The notes: a model not told the origin generated them from the sequence alone. DNA of 64,000 bases from Propionibacteriaceae bacterium ZF39 (GCA_039565995.1 CP154795.1:1302001-1366000); one strand, 5' to 3'; positions 35,172-44,750 are shown, counted from the stretch's first letter. Numbers and translations: made by a program.

Positions 35172-35492
35172 ATGGCGACTATGTCCGAAACACCGGCTGG
35201 CCCCAACCCCAGCGGAGGCACCGCAACCGTCGAACGCCCGGCGGAAGAAGCCGTTGCCCAGCATCCGTGGGTCACGATCGTGTGGGACGACCCCGTCAAC
35301 ACCCAGATCTATGTGACCCACGTGTTCGTCACCTATTTCCACTATCCGAAGGCGAAGGCACGCAAGTTGATGCTCCAGGTCCACCACGAGGGCAAGGCCG
35401 TCGTGGCCTCCGGCAGCCGCGAGGAGATGGAGCGCGACTGCAACGCCATGCACCAGTTCGGCCTCTGGGCCACGCTGGATCGGGCGGAATGA
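35172..35492 (+). CDS. clpS: ATP-dependent Clp protease adaptor ClpS
   Basis: ClpS delivers N-degron substrates to ClpC/ClpA. The 106-residue protein has a disordered N-terminus and the ClpS core from about residue 33: WVTIVWDDPVNTQIYVTHVFVTYFHYPKAKARKLMLQVHHEGKAV in pieces DDPVNT, FxxxFxYxxxKA and VHxxGKAVV, followed by REEMERDCNAMHQFGLWATL. The acidic DD pair that grips N-terminal amines is present. Starts at 35172 and 35181 are both possible, with no clear ribosome site. DUF2017 follows after three bases, as in other actinobacteria. Confidence 0.93.
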   Translation: MATMSETPAGPNPSGGTATVERPAEEAVAQHPWVTIVWDDPVNTQIYVTHVFVTYFHYPKAKARKLMLQVHHEGKAVVASGSREEMERDCNAMHQFGLWATLDRAE

Positions 35493-35495
35493 TCC

Positions 35496-36068
35496 GTGGC
35501 GCGCTATGCCTTCGACGGTGAAACCGTCACGCTCTATCTCACCAACGGCGATGTGGAGTTGCTCGACTCCCTGTCGGAGCAGCTGATCGAGCTGTTGGTC
35601 GACAGCGCCCCGGCCTCGCCGGAAGTCGATCCCGACGATCCGTTCTCGATGTGGGAGGCGGATCTGGCCCACGAGCCCGAGGATTCGGAACCGCCCGAGG
35701 ACCCCGCTCTGCAGCGCCTCTTTCCCAACCCCTATCCCAACGACGCCCGCGCGGCGTTCGACTTCCGGCGCTATACGGAGTCCGACAACCGTCGGGCCAA
35801 GATCGAGGATGCCCGGACCCTGCGGCGCGGGCTCGCCGAGGCACCTCCCATCCGCCTTCCGAAGGACCAGGTCGATCCCTGGCTCAGGACGCTCAATGCC
35901 CTGCGTCTCGTTCTGGCGAGCCGCCTCGGCATCGACGACGAGAAGGCAATGGACGAACTCCACGAGGCCGACGACTCGGATCCGCGGGCGCTGATGCTCG
36001 GAGTCATGGACTGGCTGGCGTACCTCCAGGGCGTCATCATCGAGCTCGTCATGCCCGGACTGGAATAG
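35496..36068 (+). CDS. DUF2017 family protein
   Basis: The 190-residue soluble protein contains LTNGDVELLDSLSEQLIELL near the start, LFPNPYPNDARAAFDFRRYTESDNRRAKIEDARTL in its centre (cited in part: DFRRYTESD) and LNALRLVLASRLGIDDEKAMDEL and MDWLAYLQGVIIELVMP at the end, all of DUF2017. The GTG start is three bases past the clpS stop. Conserved linkage with clpS (Rv1331-Rv1332) suggests a part in Clp-dependent proteolysis, but the function is not known. Confidence 0.88.
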   Translation: MARYAFDGETVTLYLTNGDVELLDSLSEQLIELLVDSAPASPEVDPDDPFSMWEADLAHEPEDSEPPEDPALQRLFPNPYPNDARAAFDFRRYTESDNRRAKIEDARTLRRGLAEAPPIRLPKDQVDPWLRTLNALRLVLASRLGIDDEKAMDELHEADDSDPRALMLGVMDWLAYLQGVIIELVMPGLE

Positions 36069-36148
36069 GTGCTGTCGCTCAGGCCCCCGGCGCAACGCAG
36101 GCGTGATGGATCTCACGTGCTCGCCAGGTCAGGAAAGCACTCCATCTA

Positions 36149-36162
36149 TTAGGCAAGCCTAA
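36149..36162 (+). promoter_or_regulatory. DtxR/IdeR-type iron box upstream of feoA
   Basis: TTAGGC-AA-GCCTAA is a 6-bp inverted repeat with 2-base spacer and matches 12 of 14 positions of one half-overlap of the IdeR/DtxR consensus (TTAGGCTAACCTAA). It runs into a probable -10 element TAAGTT (36160-36165) eight bases before the feoA ATG, so iron-loaded repressor would block transcription of the ferrous-iron uptake operon. Confidence 0.75.
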
Positions 36163-36173
36163 GTTGCGGGCTT

Positions 36174-36479
36174 ATGCTTCGAAACGTGCCTCGGATCAAG
36201 GATGAATCGGGCCAGCTCACGCTGGCCGGCGCGCCTGCACGGTCGCGTCTCGTGGTGGTACGCCTGCGTACCCCGGCTGATCTGGCTCGCCGACTCGGGG
36301 CCCTGGGCGTACGCCCCGGCGTGCAGGTCGAGGTGCTCCACAACGCCAGCGGTGGTGGACGGGTCATCGGCGTGGCCGGTGCCCGGTTGGCGCTGGATCG
36401 GCGCGTGCTGGGGGACATCGAGGTCAGGGATGTGGTCGGCGAGGAGTCGGCCGCAACACCGGATGAGGTCACCCGATGA
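36174..36479 (+). CDS. feoA: Ferrous iron transport protein A
   Basis: The 101-residue protein is an SH3-like FeoA: RLRTPADLARRLGALGVRPGVQVEVLHNASGGGRVIGVAGARLALDRRVLGDIEV, with the expected GxRxGxxVxV pattern. FeoA binds and helps FeoB. ATG at 36174 is used because the -10-like TAAGTT ends eight bases upstream; GTG at 36186 is an alternative. The feoB ATG overlaps the feoA stop (ATGA), so they are translationally coupled, under the iron box just upstream. Confidence 0.88.
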   Translation: MLRNVPRIKDESGQLTLAGAPARSRLVVVRLRTPADLARRLGALGVRPGVQVEVLHNASGGGRVIGVAGARLALDRRVLGDIEVRDVVGEESAATPDEVTR

Positions 36480-38509
36480 GCCTCGCAAAGAAGCAACCTC
36501 CGACCACGTCGGTCCCGAGCTGCCATGCGGCGGGCCCGGGGATCACGGCGGGGCCGGATGCGCCGGTGATCGCGCTGGCGGGTACGCCGAACGTCGGCAA
36601 GTCGACTCTCTTCAACGCGCTCACCGGCGCCCGGGTGACGATGGGCAATTGGCCGGGGACCACGGTCGAGGTGTCCCGGGGCGTCTGGCGTTCCCGCGGG
36701 AACGCCGACTGCTCGGCGGTCGGCTGCGCGTGTGACACAAACACGTGCACGGGCAGTCATCCGCTGGACGCGGACTACACGATGATCGACCTGCCGGGTG
36801 CCTATTCGCTGGACCCGTCATCCCCCGATGAGGCGCTCACCAAGGCCCTGATCGTCGATGTGCCGGCCGACGAGGCCCCCGACCTGGTTGTGGTCATCGT
36901 CGATGCCGCCCACCTGGCGCGCAGCCTCTATCTGGTCACCCAGATCCGCGAACGCCGCCAGCGCGTCGTCGTCGCCCTCAGCATGCTCGACGTTGCCCGG
37001 CATCGGGGCATCGAGATCGACACCTGGGCCCTCGGCGAATCACTCGGCTGCCCGGTCGTCGCCGTGGACCCGCGACGACGTGACGGTCTGCACAACCTCG
37101 CCACTGCCGTCCATGTGGCGCTCGCCGGGCCGGCACCCGATCCCCGTCCGAGCGATCTGCCCAAGGACGCAGACGAACTCGCCGTCGAGGACGAACGGTT
37201 CGCCTGGCTCGAGGCGGCCGCCGTCGCGGGTACGCGCGGCACGGGCCACGCCCGGGTCAACTGGTCGGACCGCATCGACCGGATCGTCACCGCACCCGTG
37301 CTCGGGCCGATCGTCTTCCTCGTCGTGATGTGGCTCGTCTTCCAGATCACCACCACCGTGGCCGCACCGCTGCAGGATGCCCTCGACGGATTGTTCTCGG
37401 GACCGGTCAGCGCGGGCGCGTCGGCCGCACTCGGTGCGATCGGCCTCGGTGGCACCTGGGTCGAGGGCCTCATCGTGAACGGCCTCATCGCCGGCGTCGG
37501 GATGGTGCTCACCTTCGTGCCGCTCATGGCGCTGATGTTCATCCTGTTGGCGATCCTCGAGGACTCCGGCTATCTGGCCCGCGCCGCGGTCGTCACCGAT
37601 CGGGTCATGCGGGCGATCGGCCTGCCCGGTCGCGCCTTCCTGCCGCTCGTCGTGGGGTTCGGCTGCAATGTCCCGGCCATCAGCGCGACGCGGATCCTGC
37701 CGCAGGCCCGGCAGCGGTTGCTCACCACGCTGCTCGTCCCGTTCACGGCCTGCAGCGCCCGCCTCACGGTGTTCGTGATGCTCGGCACGGTGTTCTTCGG
37801 CCGCTGGGCCGGCACAGCGGTCTTCGTGATGTATCTCGTCTCCATCGCCTTCGTCATCGGCGTCGGCCTCTTGCTGCGCGGCACCCTGATCCGGGCGCTC
37901 GGTGCCGACCCACTCGTCATCTGTCTGCCGCCCTATCAGCGACCCACCCTGCGGCTCACGTTGTCCGTGGCGTGGCAGCGCCTGCAGGGCTTCCTGCGTA
38001 CGGCCGCCGGCATCATCGTCGTCACCGTCATGGTCGTCTGGGTCCTGCAGTCGATCCCGGTGGTGGCGGGCCATGGCTTCGCCGACGTACCCGTCGTCGA
38101 CAGCGTCTATGGCCTGCTGGCCCGCGGGATCACGCCGATCTTCGAACCCACCGGATTCGCCCAGTGGCAGACGGTCTCGGCCCTGGTCGTCGGGTTCATC
38201 GCCAAGGAAGCGGTGATCAGCTCCTGGGCCCAGACCTACGCCGTCGCCGATCCCACGGCCGGTGCCGGGACCGGCGCACTGGGGGAGCAGGTTATGCACG
38301 CCTTCCAGATGTCGTCCGGCGGCCACGTGCTCCCGGCTGTGGCGGCCTTCATGGTCTTCCTGCTGGCGTACACGCCCTGTGTCGCCACCCTCGCCGCCCA
38401 GAAACGCGAGATCGGATGGCGCTGGACCGCGATCGGGTTCGGCGTACAACTCGTCATCGCCTGGGTTATGGCCGTGGCGGTCTTCCAGATCGGGCGGTTG
38501 TTCTGGTGA
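36476..38509 (+). CDS. feoB: Ferrous iron transporter FeoB
   Basis: This 677-residue protein joins a cytosolic G domain to a polytopic Fe(II) transporter. G1 is GTPNVGKST (36-44), G2 lies in [10 protein letters not shown]3 is DLPG (105-108), and G4 reads SMLD (169-172) instead of the usual NxxD. Between G2 and G3 sits a cysteine-rich insert (C79, C84, C86, C91). The transport region from about 270 has the Gate motifs [30 protein letters not shown] and [12 protein letters not shown]-like sequence. feoA overlaps upstream and a FeoC-like gene overlaps downstream. Confidence 0.95.
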   Translation: MSLAKKQPPTTSVPSCHAAGPGITAGPDAPVIALAGTPNVGKSTLFNALTGARVTMGNWPGTTVEVSRGVWRSRGNADCSAVGCACDTNTCTGSHPLDADYTMIDLPGAYSLDPSSPDEALTKALIVDVPADEAPDLVVVIVDAAHLARSLYLVTQIRERRQRVVVALSMLDVARHRGIEIDTWALGESLGCPVVAVDPRRRDGLHNLATAVHVALAGPAPDPRPSDLPKDADELAVEDERFAWLEAAAVAGTRGTGHARVNWSDRIDRIVTAPVLGPIVFLVVMWLVFQITTTVAAPLQDALDGLFSGPVSAGASAALGAIGLGGTWVEGLIVNGLIAGVGMVLTFVPLMALMFILLAILEDSGYLARAAVVTDRVMRAIGLPGRAFLPLVVGFGCNVPAISATRILPQARQRLLTTLLVPFTACSARLTVFVMLGTVFFGRWAGTAVFVMYLVSIAFVIGVGLLLRGTLIRALGADPLVICLPPYQRPTLRLTLSVAWQRLQGFLRTAAGIIVVTVMVVWVLQSIPVVAGHGFADVPVVDSVYGLLARGITPIFEPTGFAQWQTVSALVVGFIAKEAVISSWAQTYAVADPTAGAGTGALGEQVMHAFQMSSGGHVLPAVAAFMVFLLAYTPCVATLAAQKREIGWRWTAIGFGVQLVIAWVMAVAVFQIGRLFW

Positions 38510-38805
38510 GTACGCCGGGTCCGCTGAGCGCGGTTCTCAACTCCCTCGCTGGGGGAGCGACGTCGCTGGGAGCGGTCGCCGAGGAGACCGGCCTCAGCCG
38601 CGACACCGTCGACCTGGCCGTCGAACGGCTCATCGCGATGGGGCGCCTGGACGCCACGACGCTCGGCAGCGGATGCCCGACGGACGGCTGCGGCGGCTGT
38701 GCGTCGGGGACCTCGGACGGGCAGGCCGGCTGCGGTGCGACCGGCCCCTCGGTCACGCGGGTGGGACCGGTGCCGATCGCGCTTTCGGTGCGGCGTACTC
38801 CCTGA
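38506..38805 (+). CDS. FeoC-like winged-helix protein with four cysteines
   Basis: The 99-residue protein has a short winged-helix domain ([44 protein letters not shown] in pieces: [26 protein letters not shown]) followed by C57, C62, C65 and C76. This layout fits FeoC, a small regulator or FeoB partner that can bind an iron-sulfur cluster or zinc. The GTG start overlaps the feoB stop by four bases. Homology to enterobacterial FeoC is by architecture and context, not by strong sequence identity. Confidence 0.75.
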   Translation: MSTPGPLSAVLNSLAGGATSLGAVAEETGLSRDTVDLAVERLIAMGRLDATTLGSGCPTDGCGGCASGTSDGQAGCGATGPSVTRVGPVPIALSVRRTP

Positions 38806-38825
38806 GAGCGGGACGCCTGTCGATT

Positions 38826-38840
38826 CCCGTCCGCGACGGG
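38826..38840 (+). terminator. Short hairpin after the feo operon
   Basis: CCCGTC (38826-38831) and GACGGG (38835-38840) form a 6-bp stem with a 3-base loop, 20 bases after the FeoC-like stop and just before murI. It is a weak candidate terminator without a T-tract. Confidence 0.3.
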
Positions 38841-38855
38841 GCACAATGGACGACC

Positions 38856-39677
38856 GTGACCCAGCACTTCGACTTCTCCCAGATCGACCGCGAGGCGCCC
38901 ATCGGCATCTTCGACTCCGGCTTCGGGGGATTGACGGTCATGCGCGCCGTGGTCGACCAGCTGCCGAACGAGGACATCATCTATCTGGGTGACACCGCGC
39001 GCTCGCCCTATGGCGAGAAGACGATCGCGGAGGTCCGCGAGTACGCCCTCGAATGCCTCGACCACCTGATGTCGCTCGGGGTGAAAGCTCTGGTCATCGC
39101 CTGCAACTCGGCGTCCTCGGCCGTGCTCCGCGATGCGCGCGAGCGCTATCCGGTCCCGGTGGTCGATGTGATCCTGCCGGCTGCCCGGCGTACCGTCGGG
39201 GCCACCCGCTCCGGCCAGGTCGGCGTGATCTGCACCGAGGCCACCGCCAACTCGCGGTCCTACGACGATGCGCTCGTCGCCGCTCCCCAGATCGACCTGC
39301 ACACCAAGGCCTGCCCGCGGTTCGTCGAGTTCGTCGAGGCCGGCATCACCAGTGGTCCGGAACTGCTGGGCGTCGCAGGCGAGTATCTAGCCCCGCTGCA
39401 GGCCGCCGAGATCGACACCCTGATCCTGGGCTGCACGCACTATCCGCTGTTGAGCGCTCCGATCTCCTACATCCTCGGTGACGGGGTCACGCTGGTGTCG
39501 AGTGCGGAGGAGTGCGCCAAGGCGACGTACGCCCGCCTGACCGCTCTCGACCTGCTCCACCCGGAACCCCGCGAGGCGAAGCACCGGTTCCTCACCACGG
39601 GCAACCCGGAGAAGTTCGAGGGCATCGGGCGACGCCTGATCGGCGGACTCGTCGCCGATGTGGAGCAGTTCGCCTGA
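38856..39677 (+). CDS. murI: Glutamate racemase
   Basis: MurI supplies D-glutamate for peptidoglycan. The 273-residue protein has [26 protein letters not shown], catalytic C83 in [13 protein letters not shown] and C193 in LGCTHYPLL, the two-base pair of the racemase. GTG at 38856 begins a normal-length protein ([17 protein letters not shown]). A CACAAT sequence eight bases upstream could be a -10 element. The order murI, MBL hydrolase, rph, rdgB is that of Rv1338-Rv1341. Confidence 0.95.
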   Translation: MTQHFDFSQIDREAPIGIFDSGFGGLTVMRAVVDQLPNEDIIYLGDTARSPYGEKTIAEVREYALECLDHLMSLGVKALVIACNSASSAVLRDARERYPVPVVDVILPAARRTVGATRSGQVGVICTEATANSRSYDDALVAAPQIDLHTKACPRFVEFVEAGITSGPELLGVAGEYLAPLQAAEIDTLILGCTHYPLLSAPISYILGDGVTLVSSAEECAKATYARLTALDLLHPEPREAKHRFLTTGNPEKFEGIGRRLIGGLVADVEQFA

Positions 39678-39698
39678 TCTGCTCGCTACGGTGGCACC

Positions 39699-40445
39699 GT
39701 GGATCTCACGATCATCGGTTGTTCCGGTTCGGCGTCCGGGCCCGGCAATCCCGCGAGCAGTTATCTCGTCCGCCACGACGGTTTCGCGCTCCTGCTCGAC
39801 ATGGGGCCGGGGGCGTTCGGCGGGCTCTGGGGTGAGCTCCATCCCCGCGAGCTCGACGCCATCGCGCTGAGCCACCTGCACCCCGATCACTGCCTCGACG
39901 TGTGCGCGTTCAATGTGGGAGCGCTCTATGCACCCGATGCGCCCTGGCCGCGGATTCCGCTGTTCGGCCCCGCCCACACCCGGGCCCGCCTGACCGCCGC
40001 GTACGAGCCCGTGCCCGGCGATGAGTCCGAGTGGGCCGTCGATTTCGTGACCTGGCAGCCGGTCCAACGGATCGGGCCGTTCACCGTGTCGTTGGTGCCC
40101 GCGCGGCATTCGACCGAGGCCTATTCGCTGCGCCTGGACGCGGACGGCGCGAGCCTGGTCTATTCGGGCGATACCGGCCCGAGCCCCGACCTCGTCGACC
40201 TGGCCCGCGGCGCCGACGTGCTGCTCGCCGAGGCCAGTTTCATCCACTCCGACGATCTGCCCGCCGATAGCCACCTGTCCGCGCGGCAGGCGGCCGAACA
40301 CGCGACCGCTGCGGGGGTACGCACGCTGGTCCTGACCCATGTGCCGCCGTGGCATTCGCCCGAGGAGGCGTACGCCGAGGCCCGGCCTCATTTCGACGGT
40401 GACCTCGTGCTGGCCCGTCCCGGGCTTACTGTCCCGCTGGCCTAG
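39699..40445 (+). CDS. MBL-fold hydrolase, Rv1339-like (possible cAMP phosphodiesterase)
   Basis: The 248-residue protein has the metallo-beta-lactamase zinc motif [10 protein letters not shown] near residue 60, a further ligand in [21 protein letters not shown] and the final [14 protein letters not shown]. It is syntenic with Rv1339, which has been reported to hydrolyse cAMP; that activity here is inference. GTG at 39699 is six bases after TACGGT (39687-39692), so the transcript is probably leaderless. It lies between murI and rph. Confidence 0.85.
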   Translation: MDLTIIGCSGSASGPGNPASSYLVRHDGFALLLDMGPGAFGGLWGELHPRELDAIALSHLHPDHCLDVCAFNVGALYAPDAPWPRIPLFGPAHTRARLTAAYEPVPGDESEWAVDFVTWQPVQRIGPFTVSLVPARHSTEAYSLRLDADGASLVYSGDTGPSPDLVDLARGADVLLAEASFIHSDDLPADSHLSARQAAEHATAAGVRTLVLTHVPPWHSPEEAYAEARPHFDGDLVLARPGLTVPLA

Positions 40446-40456
40446 ACTCCGGAGCC

Positions 40457-41176
40457 ATGACGACACGTGGTGACGGCCGGGCTCTTGATCAACTTCGCGA
40501 GGTGCGGTTCACGCGCAGTTGGCTCGATCACGCCGAGGGATCGGTGCTGGTCGAATACGGCAAGACCCGCGTGCTCATCGCCGCCTCGGTCACCGAGGGC
40601 GTGCCGCGCTGGCGGCGCGGATCCGGCCTGGGCTGGGTCACGGCGGAGTACGCCATGCTGCCCCGTGCCACCCATGACCGCTCCGATCGCGAATCGGTGA
40701 AGGGCCGCATCGGCGGGCGTACGCATGAGATCTCCCGCCTGATCGGCCGCAGCCTGCGCGCGGTGATCGACTATCAGGCGCTGGGTGAGAACACGATCGT
40801 GCTCGACTGCGACGTGCTGCAGGCCGACGGCGGTACGCGCACTGCAGCGATCACCGGCGCCTATGTCGCCCTCTGCGATGCGGTCGCCTGGCTGCGCCAG
40901 CGCAATCTGCTCGTCGCCGAGCCGCTGACCGGGTCGGTCCAGGCGGTCTCGGTCGGGATCGTGGCGGGTACGCCCATGCTCGACCTGGCCTATTCGGAGG
41001 ATTCCACCGCCGACACCGACATGAACGTCGTGATGTCGGGGGAGCGCTATATCGAGGTGCAGGGCACCGCCGAACAGCAACCGTTCGAGCGCTCGGTGAT
41101 GGACGATCTGCTCGACCTTGCGGCCAAGGGCTGCGCCGAACTCGACCGACTGCAGCAGGAGGCCCTCAACCGATGA
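40457..41176 (+). CDS. rph: Ribonuclease PH
   Basis: RNase PH trims tRNA 3' ends phosphorolytically. The 239-residue protein contains [79 protein letters not shown] (cited in part) and [25 protein letters not shown], all diagnostic. ATG at 40457 is eight bases after TAGACT. rdgB overlaps its stop by four bases, starting a chain of coupled genes rph-rdgB-thyA-folA. Confidence 0.96.
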   Translation: MTTRGDGRALDQLREVRFTRSWLDHAEGSVLVEYGKTRVLIAASVTEGVPRWRRGSGLGWVTAEYAMLPRATHDRSDRESVKGRIGGRTHEISRLIGRSLRAVIDYQALGENTIVLDCDVLQADGGTRTAAITGAYVALCDAVAWLRQRNLLVAEPLTGSVQAVSVGIVAGTPMLDLAYSEDSTADTDMNVVMSGERYIEVQGTAEQQPFERSVMDDLLDLAAKGCAELDRLQQEALNR

Positions 41177-41835
41177 GCACGGAACCGACGACCGAACAGG
41201 AAGCCACCGACGGGAATCCCCGCGTGGTGCTGGCGACCAACAACGTCAAGAAGCTCCGCGAGCTCCGTCGCATCCTGTCGGCCCAGGGCATCGAGGTGCT
41301 CGGCCTGGCCGATGTCGAGGCGAGCCTCGACCCGCCGGAGACCGAACTGACCTTCCAGGGCAATGCGGTCCTCAAGGCGAAGGCCTGTGCGCTGGCGACC
41401 GGCCTGCCCGCCCTTGCCGATGACTCGGGTCTGTCGGTGGAGGTGCTGGCCGGGATGCCGGGCGTACGCTCGGCACGCTGGGCCGGGCCCGGCTCGACCG
41501 ACCAGGAGAACCTGGACCTGCTCCTGCGCCAGCTGGCCGACGTGCCGGAGGAGAGGCGGGCGGCCAAGTTTGTCTGCGCTCTGGCCCTGGTGCTCCCGGA
41601 CGGCACTGCCGAGGTCACCCACGGCGAGATGCCCGGCCGGCTCACCCTCGCTCCGCGGGGAGTGAACGGGTTCGGTTATGACCCGATCTTCCTGCCCGAG
41701 GGGTCGGAGCAGACGACCGCAGAGATGGGCCCGTCGGAGAAGGACGCCATCAGCCATCGCGGCCGGGCGATCCGGGCCATGGTGCCGTTGCTGACCGCCG
41801 CGCTCGACAAGGTCAAGGCGGGGAAGGGCGAATGA
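41173..41835 (+). CDS. rdgB: XTP/dITP pyrophosphatase (RdgB/HAM1)
   Basis: RdgB removes non-canonical purine nucleoside triphosphates such as dITP and XTP. The 220-residue protein has [73 protein letters not shown] and [15 protein letters not shown], the family signatures. The N-terminal 17 residues are a polar extension. ATG overlaps the rph stop; thyA overlaps its own stop, so expression is coupled. Confidence 0.95.
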   Translation: MSTEPTTEQEATDGNPRVVLATNNVKKLRELRRILSAQGIEVLGLADVEASLDPPETELTFQGNAVLKAKACALATGLPALADDSGLSVEVLAGMPGVRSARWAGPGSTDQENLDLLLRQLADVPEERRAAKFVCALALVLPDGTAEVTHGEMPGRLTLAPRGVNGFGYDPIFLPEGSEQTTAEMGPSEKDAISHRGRAIRAMVPLLTAALDKVKAGKGE

Positions 41836-42653
41836 GGGCCTATCTCGACCTGCTCCAGCAGGTGCTCGACGAAGGCGTGACCAAGACCGACCGCACCGGG
41901 ACCGGGACGATCAGCATCTTCGGCCATCAGCTGAGGTTCGACCTGGCCAAGGGCTTCCCGCTCGTCACCACCAAGAAAGTCCACTTCAGGTCGGTCGTGG
42001 GGGAGTTGCTGTGGTTTCTGCGCGGCGACTCGAACGTCGCGTGGCTGCGCGACAACAAGGTGACGATCTGGGACGAGTGGGCCGACGAGGCGGGCGAGCT
42101 CGGGCCGGTCTATGGCGTGCAGTGGCGGTCGTGGCCGACCCCGGCCGGGGAACACATCGACCAGATCCGTCAGGTCGTCGATGGCATCCGTCGCAGCCCC
42201 GATTCGCGGCGCCATCTGGTGAGCGCCTGGAACGTGGCCGAGTTGGACAATATGGCGCTCCCGCCCTGCCACGCGTTCTTCCAGTTCTATGTTGCGCCGG
42301 CCGTCGACGATGATCCCGACCAGCGGGGGCGGTTGTCGTGCCAGCTCTATCAGCGCTCGGCGGACCTGTTCCTCGGCGTCCCGTTCAACATCGCCTCCTA
42401 TGCGCTGCTGACCCACATGGTGGCCCAGGTCTGTGACCTGCGGGTCGGCGACTTCGTGCACACGTTCGGCGATGCCCACATTTATCTGAACCACCTCGAG
42501 CAGGTCCGCACCCAGCTGGCGCGCGACCCGCGCCCACTGCCGACGCTGGTGCTGAACCCGGAGGTTAGCGACATCGACGGTTTCGGGTTCGACGACATCG
42601 TGGTCGAGGGCTATGACCCCCATCCCGGGATCAAGGCGCCGGTGGCCGTGTGA
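41832..42653 (+). CDS. thyA: Thymidylate synthase
   Basis: ThyA methylates dUMP to dTMP using methylenetetrahydrofolate. The 273-residue protein has [18 protein letters not shown], the phosphate-binding region [21 protein letters not shown], and catalytic C146 in [15 protein letters not shown], with [23 protein letters not shown] later. All seven tyrosines are encoded by TAT. ATG overlaps the rdgB stop; folA overlaps its end, coupling the dihydrofolate-producing and dihydrofolate-reducing steps. Confidence 0.97.
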   Translation: MRAYLDLLQQVLDEGVTKTDRTGTGTISIFGHQLRFDLAKGFPLVTTKKVHFRSVVGELLWFLRGDSNVAWLRDNKVTIWDEWADEAGELGPVYGVQWRSWPTPAGEHIDQIRQVVDGIRRSPDSRRHLVSAWNVAELDNMALPPCHAFFQFYVAPAVDDDPDQRGRLSCQLYQRSADLFLGVPFNIASYALLTHMVAQVCDLRVGDFVHTFGDAHIYLNHLEQVRTQLARDPRPLPTLVLNPEVSDIDGFGFDDIVVEGYDPHPGIKAPVAV

Positions 42654-43129
42654 GCGGGCGTACGCCGATCACCGCGATCGCGGCCGTGGCGGAGAACGGT
42701 GTGATCGGTGCCGACAACGCGATCCCGTGGAAGCTCGACGGCGATTTTGCCCGGCTCAAGAAGCTGACGATGGGCGGGGTGCTCGTCATGGGCCGGAGGA
42801 CCTTCGAGTCGATCGGCCGGCCGCTGCCCGGGCGGGACTCGTTCGTGGTCACGCGCAACCCGGTCTGGTCGGCGGCAGGGACAACCGTCTTCGACGATGT
42901 CGACGCGGCCCTGGACGCCGCCGTGGCGACGGGGAAGCAGGTGTGGGTGTTCGGGGGCGGGGAGATCTATCGCGCCACCTGGGGGCGTACGCAGGCCCTG
43001 GAGATCACCCACGTGCACGCGGAACACGCCGGGGATGCACACTTTCCCGAGATCGACCCCGCGGACTGGCAGGAAACAGCCCGCGAGGATCGACCCGGCT
43101 TCAGCTGGGTGCGCTATGAGCGCCGCTGA
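42650..43129 (+). CDS. folA: Dihydrofolate reductase
   Basis: FolA regenerates tetrahydrofolate after ThyA. The 159-residue protein has [56 protein letters not shown] in order (key motifs [21 protein letters not shown]), the substrate Asp in LDGDFARLK and [17 protein letters not shown] at 42650 overlaps the thyA stop by four bases. Two bases separate its stop from the convergent GNAT gene. Confidence 0.96.
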   Translation: MSGRTPITAIAAVAENGVIGADNAIPWKLDGDFARLKKLTMGGVLVMGRRTFESIGRPLPGRDSFVVTRNPVWSAAGTTVFDDVDAALDAAVATGKQVWVFGGGEIYRATWGRTQALEITHVHAEHAGDAHFPEIDPADWQETAREDRPGFSWVRYERR

Positions 43130-43131
43130 CC

Positions 43132-43620
43132 TCAGGTGAGCCTGCGGACGAACTTCTGCTCGACGCGGTCGGTCACGCTGTGGCGGCGGGTCTGGTTGGT
43201 GCCCTGCCACCCCATGGCCTCATAGACGAAGATCGCACGGATGTTGTCGGCATAGACCCACAGCTCACCCTGGTCGAAGCCGCTCTCGCGCATCGCCTCG
43301 GGCAGCGCGACCAGGATGCGGCGGGCCCAGCCCTCGCCCCAGTGGCCGGGGGCGACACCCATGTAGCGCATCTCGCCGATGGTCTCGTCGGTCTCGGCCC
43401 GCGACGGCTCCACCGCGATGAAGACGAGCATTTCGTCGTCCTCGGTCAGGGTCAGCAGGAAGGAACGATCCGAGTGATCCAGCACTTCCTGGATCAGCGG
43501 GATCGCCGCCTCGTATTCCACGGTCCCGGGGGCTGTCTCGTCGCGCTTGGCTGTCGCGTGGGCCCAGATGTGGGCGGCACGGTCGGCTGCCGACGCATCG
43601 CGTGTCTTGATGATCTCCAC
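43132..43620 (-). CDS. GNAT family N-acetyltransferase
   Basis: The 162-residue protein reads IIKTRDASAADRAAHIWAHATAKRD at the start and has the acetyl-CoA region IGEMRYMGVAPGHWGEGWARRILVALPEAM (the Q/RxxGxG/A-like loop is HWGEGWA) and LWVYADNIRAIFVYEAMGW, the usual motif B. GTG at 43620 is chosen because AGGAGG lies nine bases upstream. The substrate is unknown. A tRNA-Leu gene lies directly upstream on the same strand. Confidence 0.85.
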   Translation of the reverse strand: MEIIKTRDASAADRAAHIWAHATAKRDETAPGTVEYEAAIPLIQEVLDHSDRSFLLTLTEDDEMLVFIAVEPSRAETDETIGEMRYMGVAPGHWGEGWARRILVALPEAMRESGFDQGELWVYADNIRAIFVYEAMGWQGTNQTRRHSVTDRVEQKFVRRLT

Positions 43621-43658
43621 GTTTGTGGACCTCCTGCTCGTGGGGGCGTGGCTGAGGG

Positions 43659-43741
43659 TGCCGAAGAAGGGACTCGAACCCTCACGCGCAATGCGCACAG
43701 GAACCTAAATCCTGCGTGTCTGCCAGTTCCACCACTTCGGC
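43659..43741 (-). tRNA. tRNA-Leu (anticodon TAG)
   Basis: On the minus strand the gene starts GCCGAAGTGGTGGAACTGG and ends CTTCGGC plus the discriminator A; the seven-base acceptor stem pairs perfectly. The anticodon loop carries TAG, reading CTA leucine codons, and there is a long variable arm (CGCATTGCG-like hairpin) as expected of a class II tRNA. CCA is not encoded. A TACACT -10 candidate lies at 43750-43755, eight bases before the mature 5' end. Confidence 0.95.
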
Positions 43742-43796
43742 TCGGGAACAGTGTAGAGGGCGGGTGTAGCGAATTGCCTATGTAGTTATAGGGCGA

Positions 43797-44276
43797 TCAG
43801 ATGCCCAGCTCGCGGCGCAGGCGCTCCACGTGGCCGGTGGCCTTGATGTTGTATTGGGCGATCGCGACGGTTCCGGCCCCGTTCTCGTCGACATCGATGA
43901 CGAAGGTGGACCGGATCACGCCCTCGACCTCCTTGCCGTAGAGCTTCTTGAGGCCGAAGGCACCATAGGACTTCATCACCTCGCGGTCGGCGTCCGACAG
44001 CAACGGGAAGCTGATCGACTCCTTCTCGACGAACTTGGCCAGCTTGGGCTCCTTGTCCGGCGAGATTCCGAGCACCTCGACCCCGGCACCCTCGAACTCG
44101 GCATCGGCGGCGGTGAAATCGACTGCCTGGCGCGTGCAGCCCGGGGTCATGGCGGCCGGATAGAAATAGACGACCACCCGCTTCCCCGGGAAGTCGGAGA
44201 GCGAGACAGGCGAGCCGTCGGAGGCGGGCAGGCTGAAGGCCGGGGCAGCGTCGCCCGGGGTCAATCTGGTCGTCAT
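43797..44276 (-). CDS. bcp: Thioredoxin-dependent thiol peroxidase (Bcp), apparent 1-Cys form
   Basis: The 159-residue peroxiredoxin of the BCP/PrxQ group reduces hydroperoxides. RLTPGDAAPAFSLPASDG leads to VVVYFYPAAMTPGCTRQAVDF with the peroxidatic C47; the resolving cysteine five residues on in many BCPs is Val52. RSTFVIDVDENG is the usual C-terminal motif. ATG at 44276 is six bases after TAGGGT (44283-44288), so it is probably leaderless. It is divergent from the DUF3618 gene. Confidence 0.93.
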   Translation of the reverse strand: MTTRLTPGDAAPAFSLPASDGSPVSLSDFPGKRVVVYFYPAAMTPGCTRQAVDFTAADAEFEGAGVEVLGISPDKEPKLAKFVEKESISFPLLSDADREVMKSYGAFGLKKLYGKEVEGVIRSTFVIDVDENGAGTVAIAQYNIKATGHVERLRRELGI

Positions 44277-44429
44277 GGGCTCACCCTAGCCCCTGTCCCG
44301 GACCGCCTTGTGACCATGGGCGGTGGGCTGCTGGTCGCGCGGGGATGCTGCTGTATAGGCTGTCGAGGGCGCCGGGGGAATCGGCGCACCGGAATGACTG
44401 CAGGACCAGCGACAGGAGTGCTTGGGAGC

Positions 44430-44750
44430 ATGGCTGATCAGACCCACAAGAGCCGGTCTCAGATCGAGGCCGACCTCGCGGCAACCCGCGCCCGACTCTC
44501 CCGGAGCCTGGAAGACCTTGTCGACCAGGTCCATCCGACTCGGGTGAAGGAACGCCAGGTCGCCACGATCAAGACGCTTGCCCAGGGTGAGTTCCAGAAC
44601 GTGAAGGACCAGATCAAGACCCGCACGGGCGAGTGGCGCATGGATCGCATCGCGATGATCGGCGGCTCGGTCGTCGGTGCCGTCGTGCTGGTCGTCGTCC
44701 TCCGCAGCATCGTGCGACGCGGCAAGGTCAAGGGTGAGCTCGTCAGGTGA
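44430..44750 (+). CDS. DUF3618 family membrane protein
   Basis: The 106-residue protein has a helical N-terminal half (RSQIEADLAATRARLSRSLEDLVDQVHPTRVKER) and one membrane helix near the C-terminus (IAMIGGSVVGAVVLVVVLRSI), the DUF3618 pattern. The ATG at 44430 follows GGAG. A TATAGGCT element at 44354-44361 could be its promoter, giving a leader of about 60 bases. The GroES-like gene overlaps its stop by four bases. Function unknown. Confidence 0.82.
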   Translation: MADQTHKSRSQIEADLAATRARLSRSLEDLVDQVHPTRVKERQVATIKTLAQGEFQNVKDQIKTRTGEWRMDRIAMIGGSVVGAVVLVVVLRSIVRRGKVKGELVR

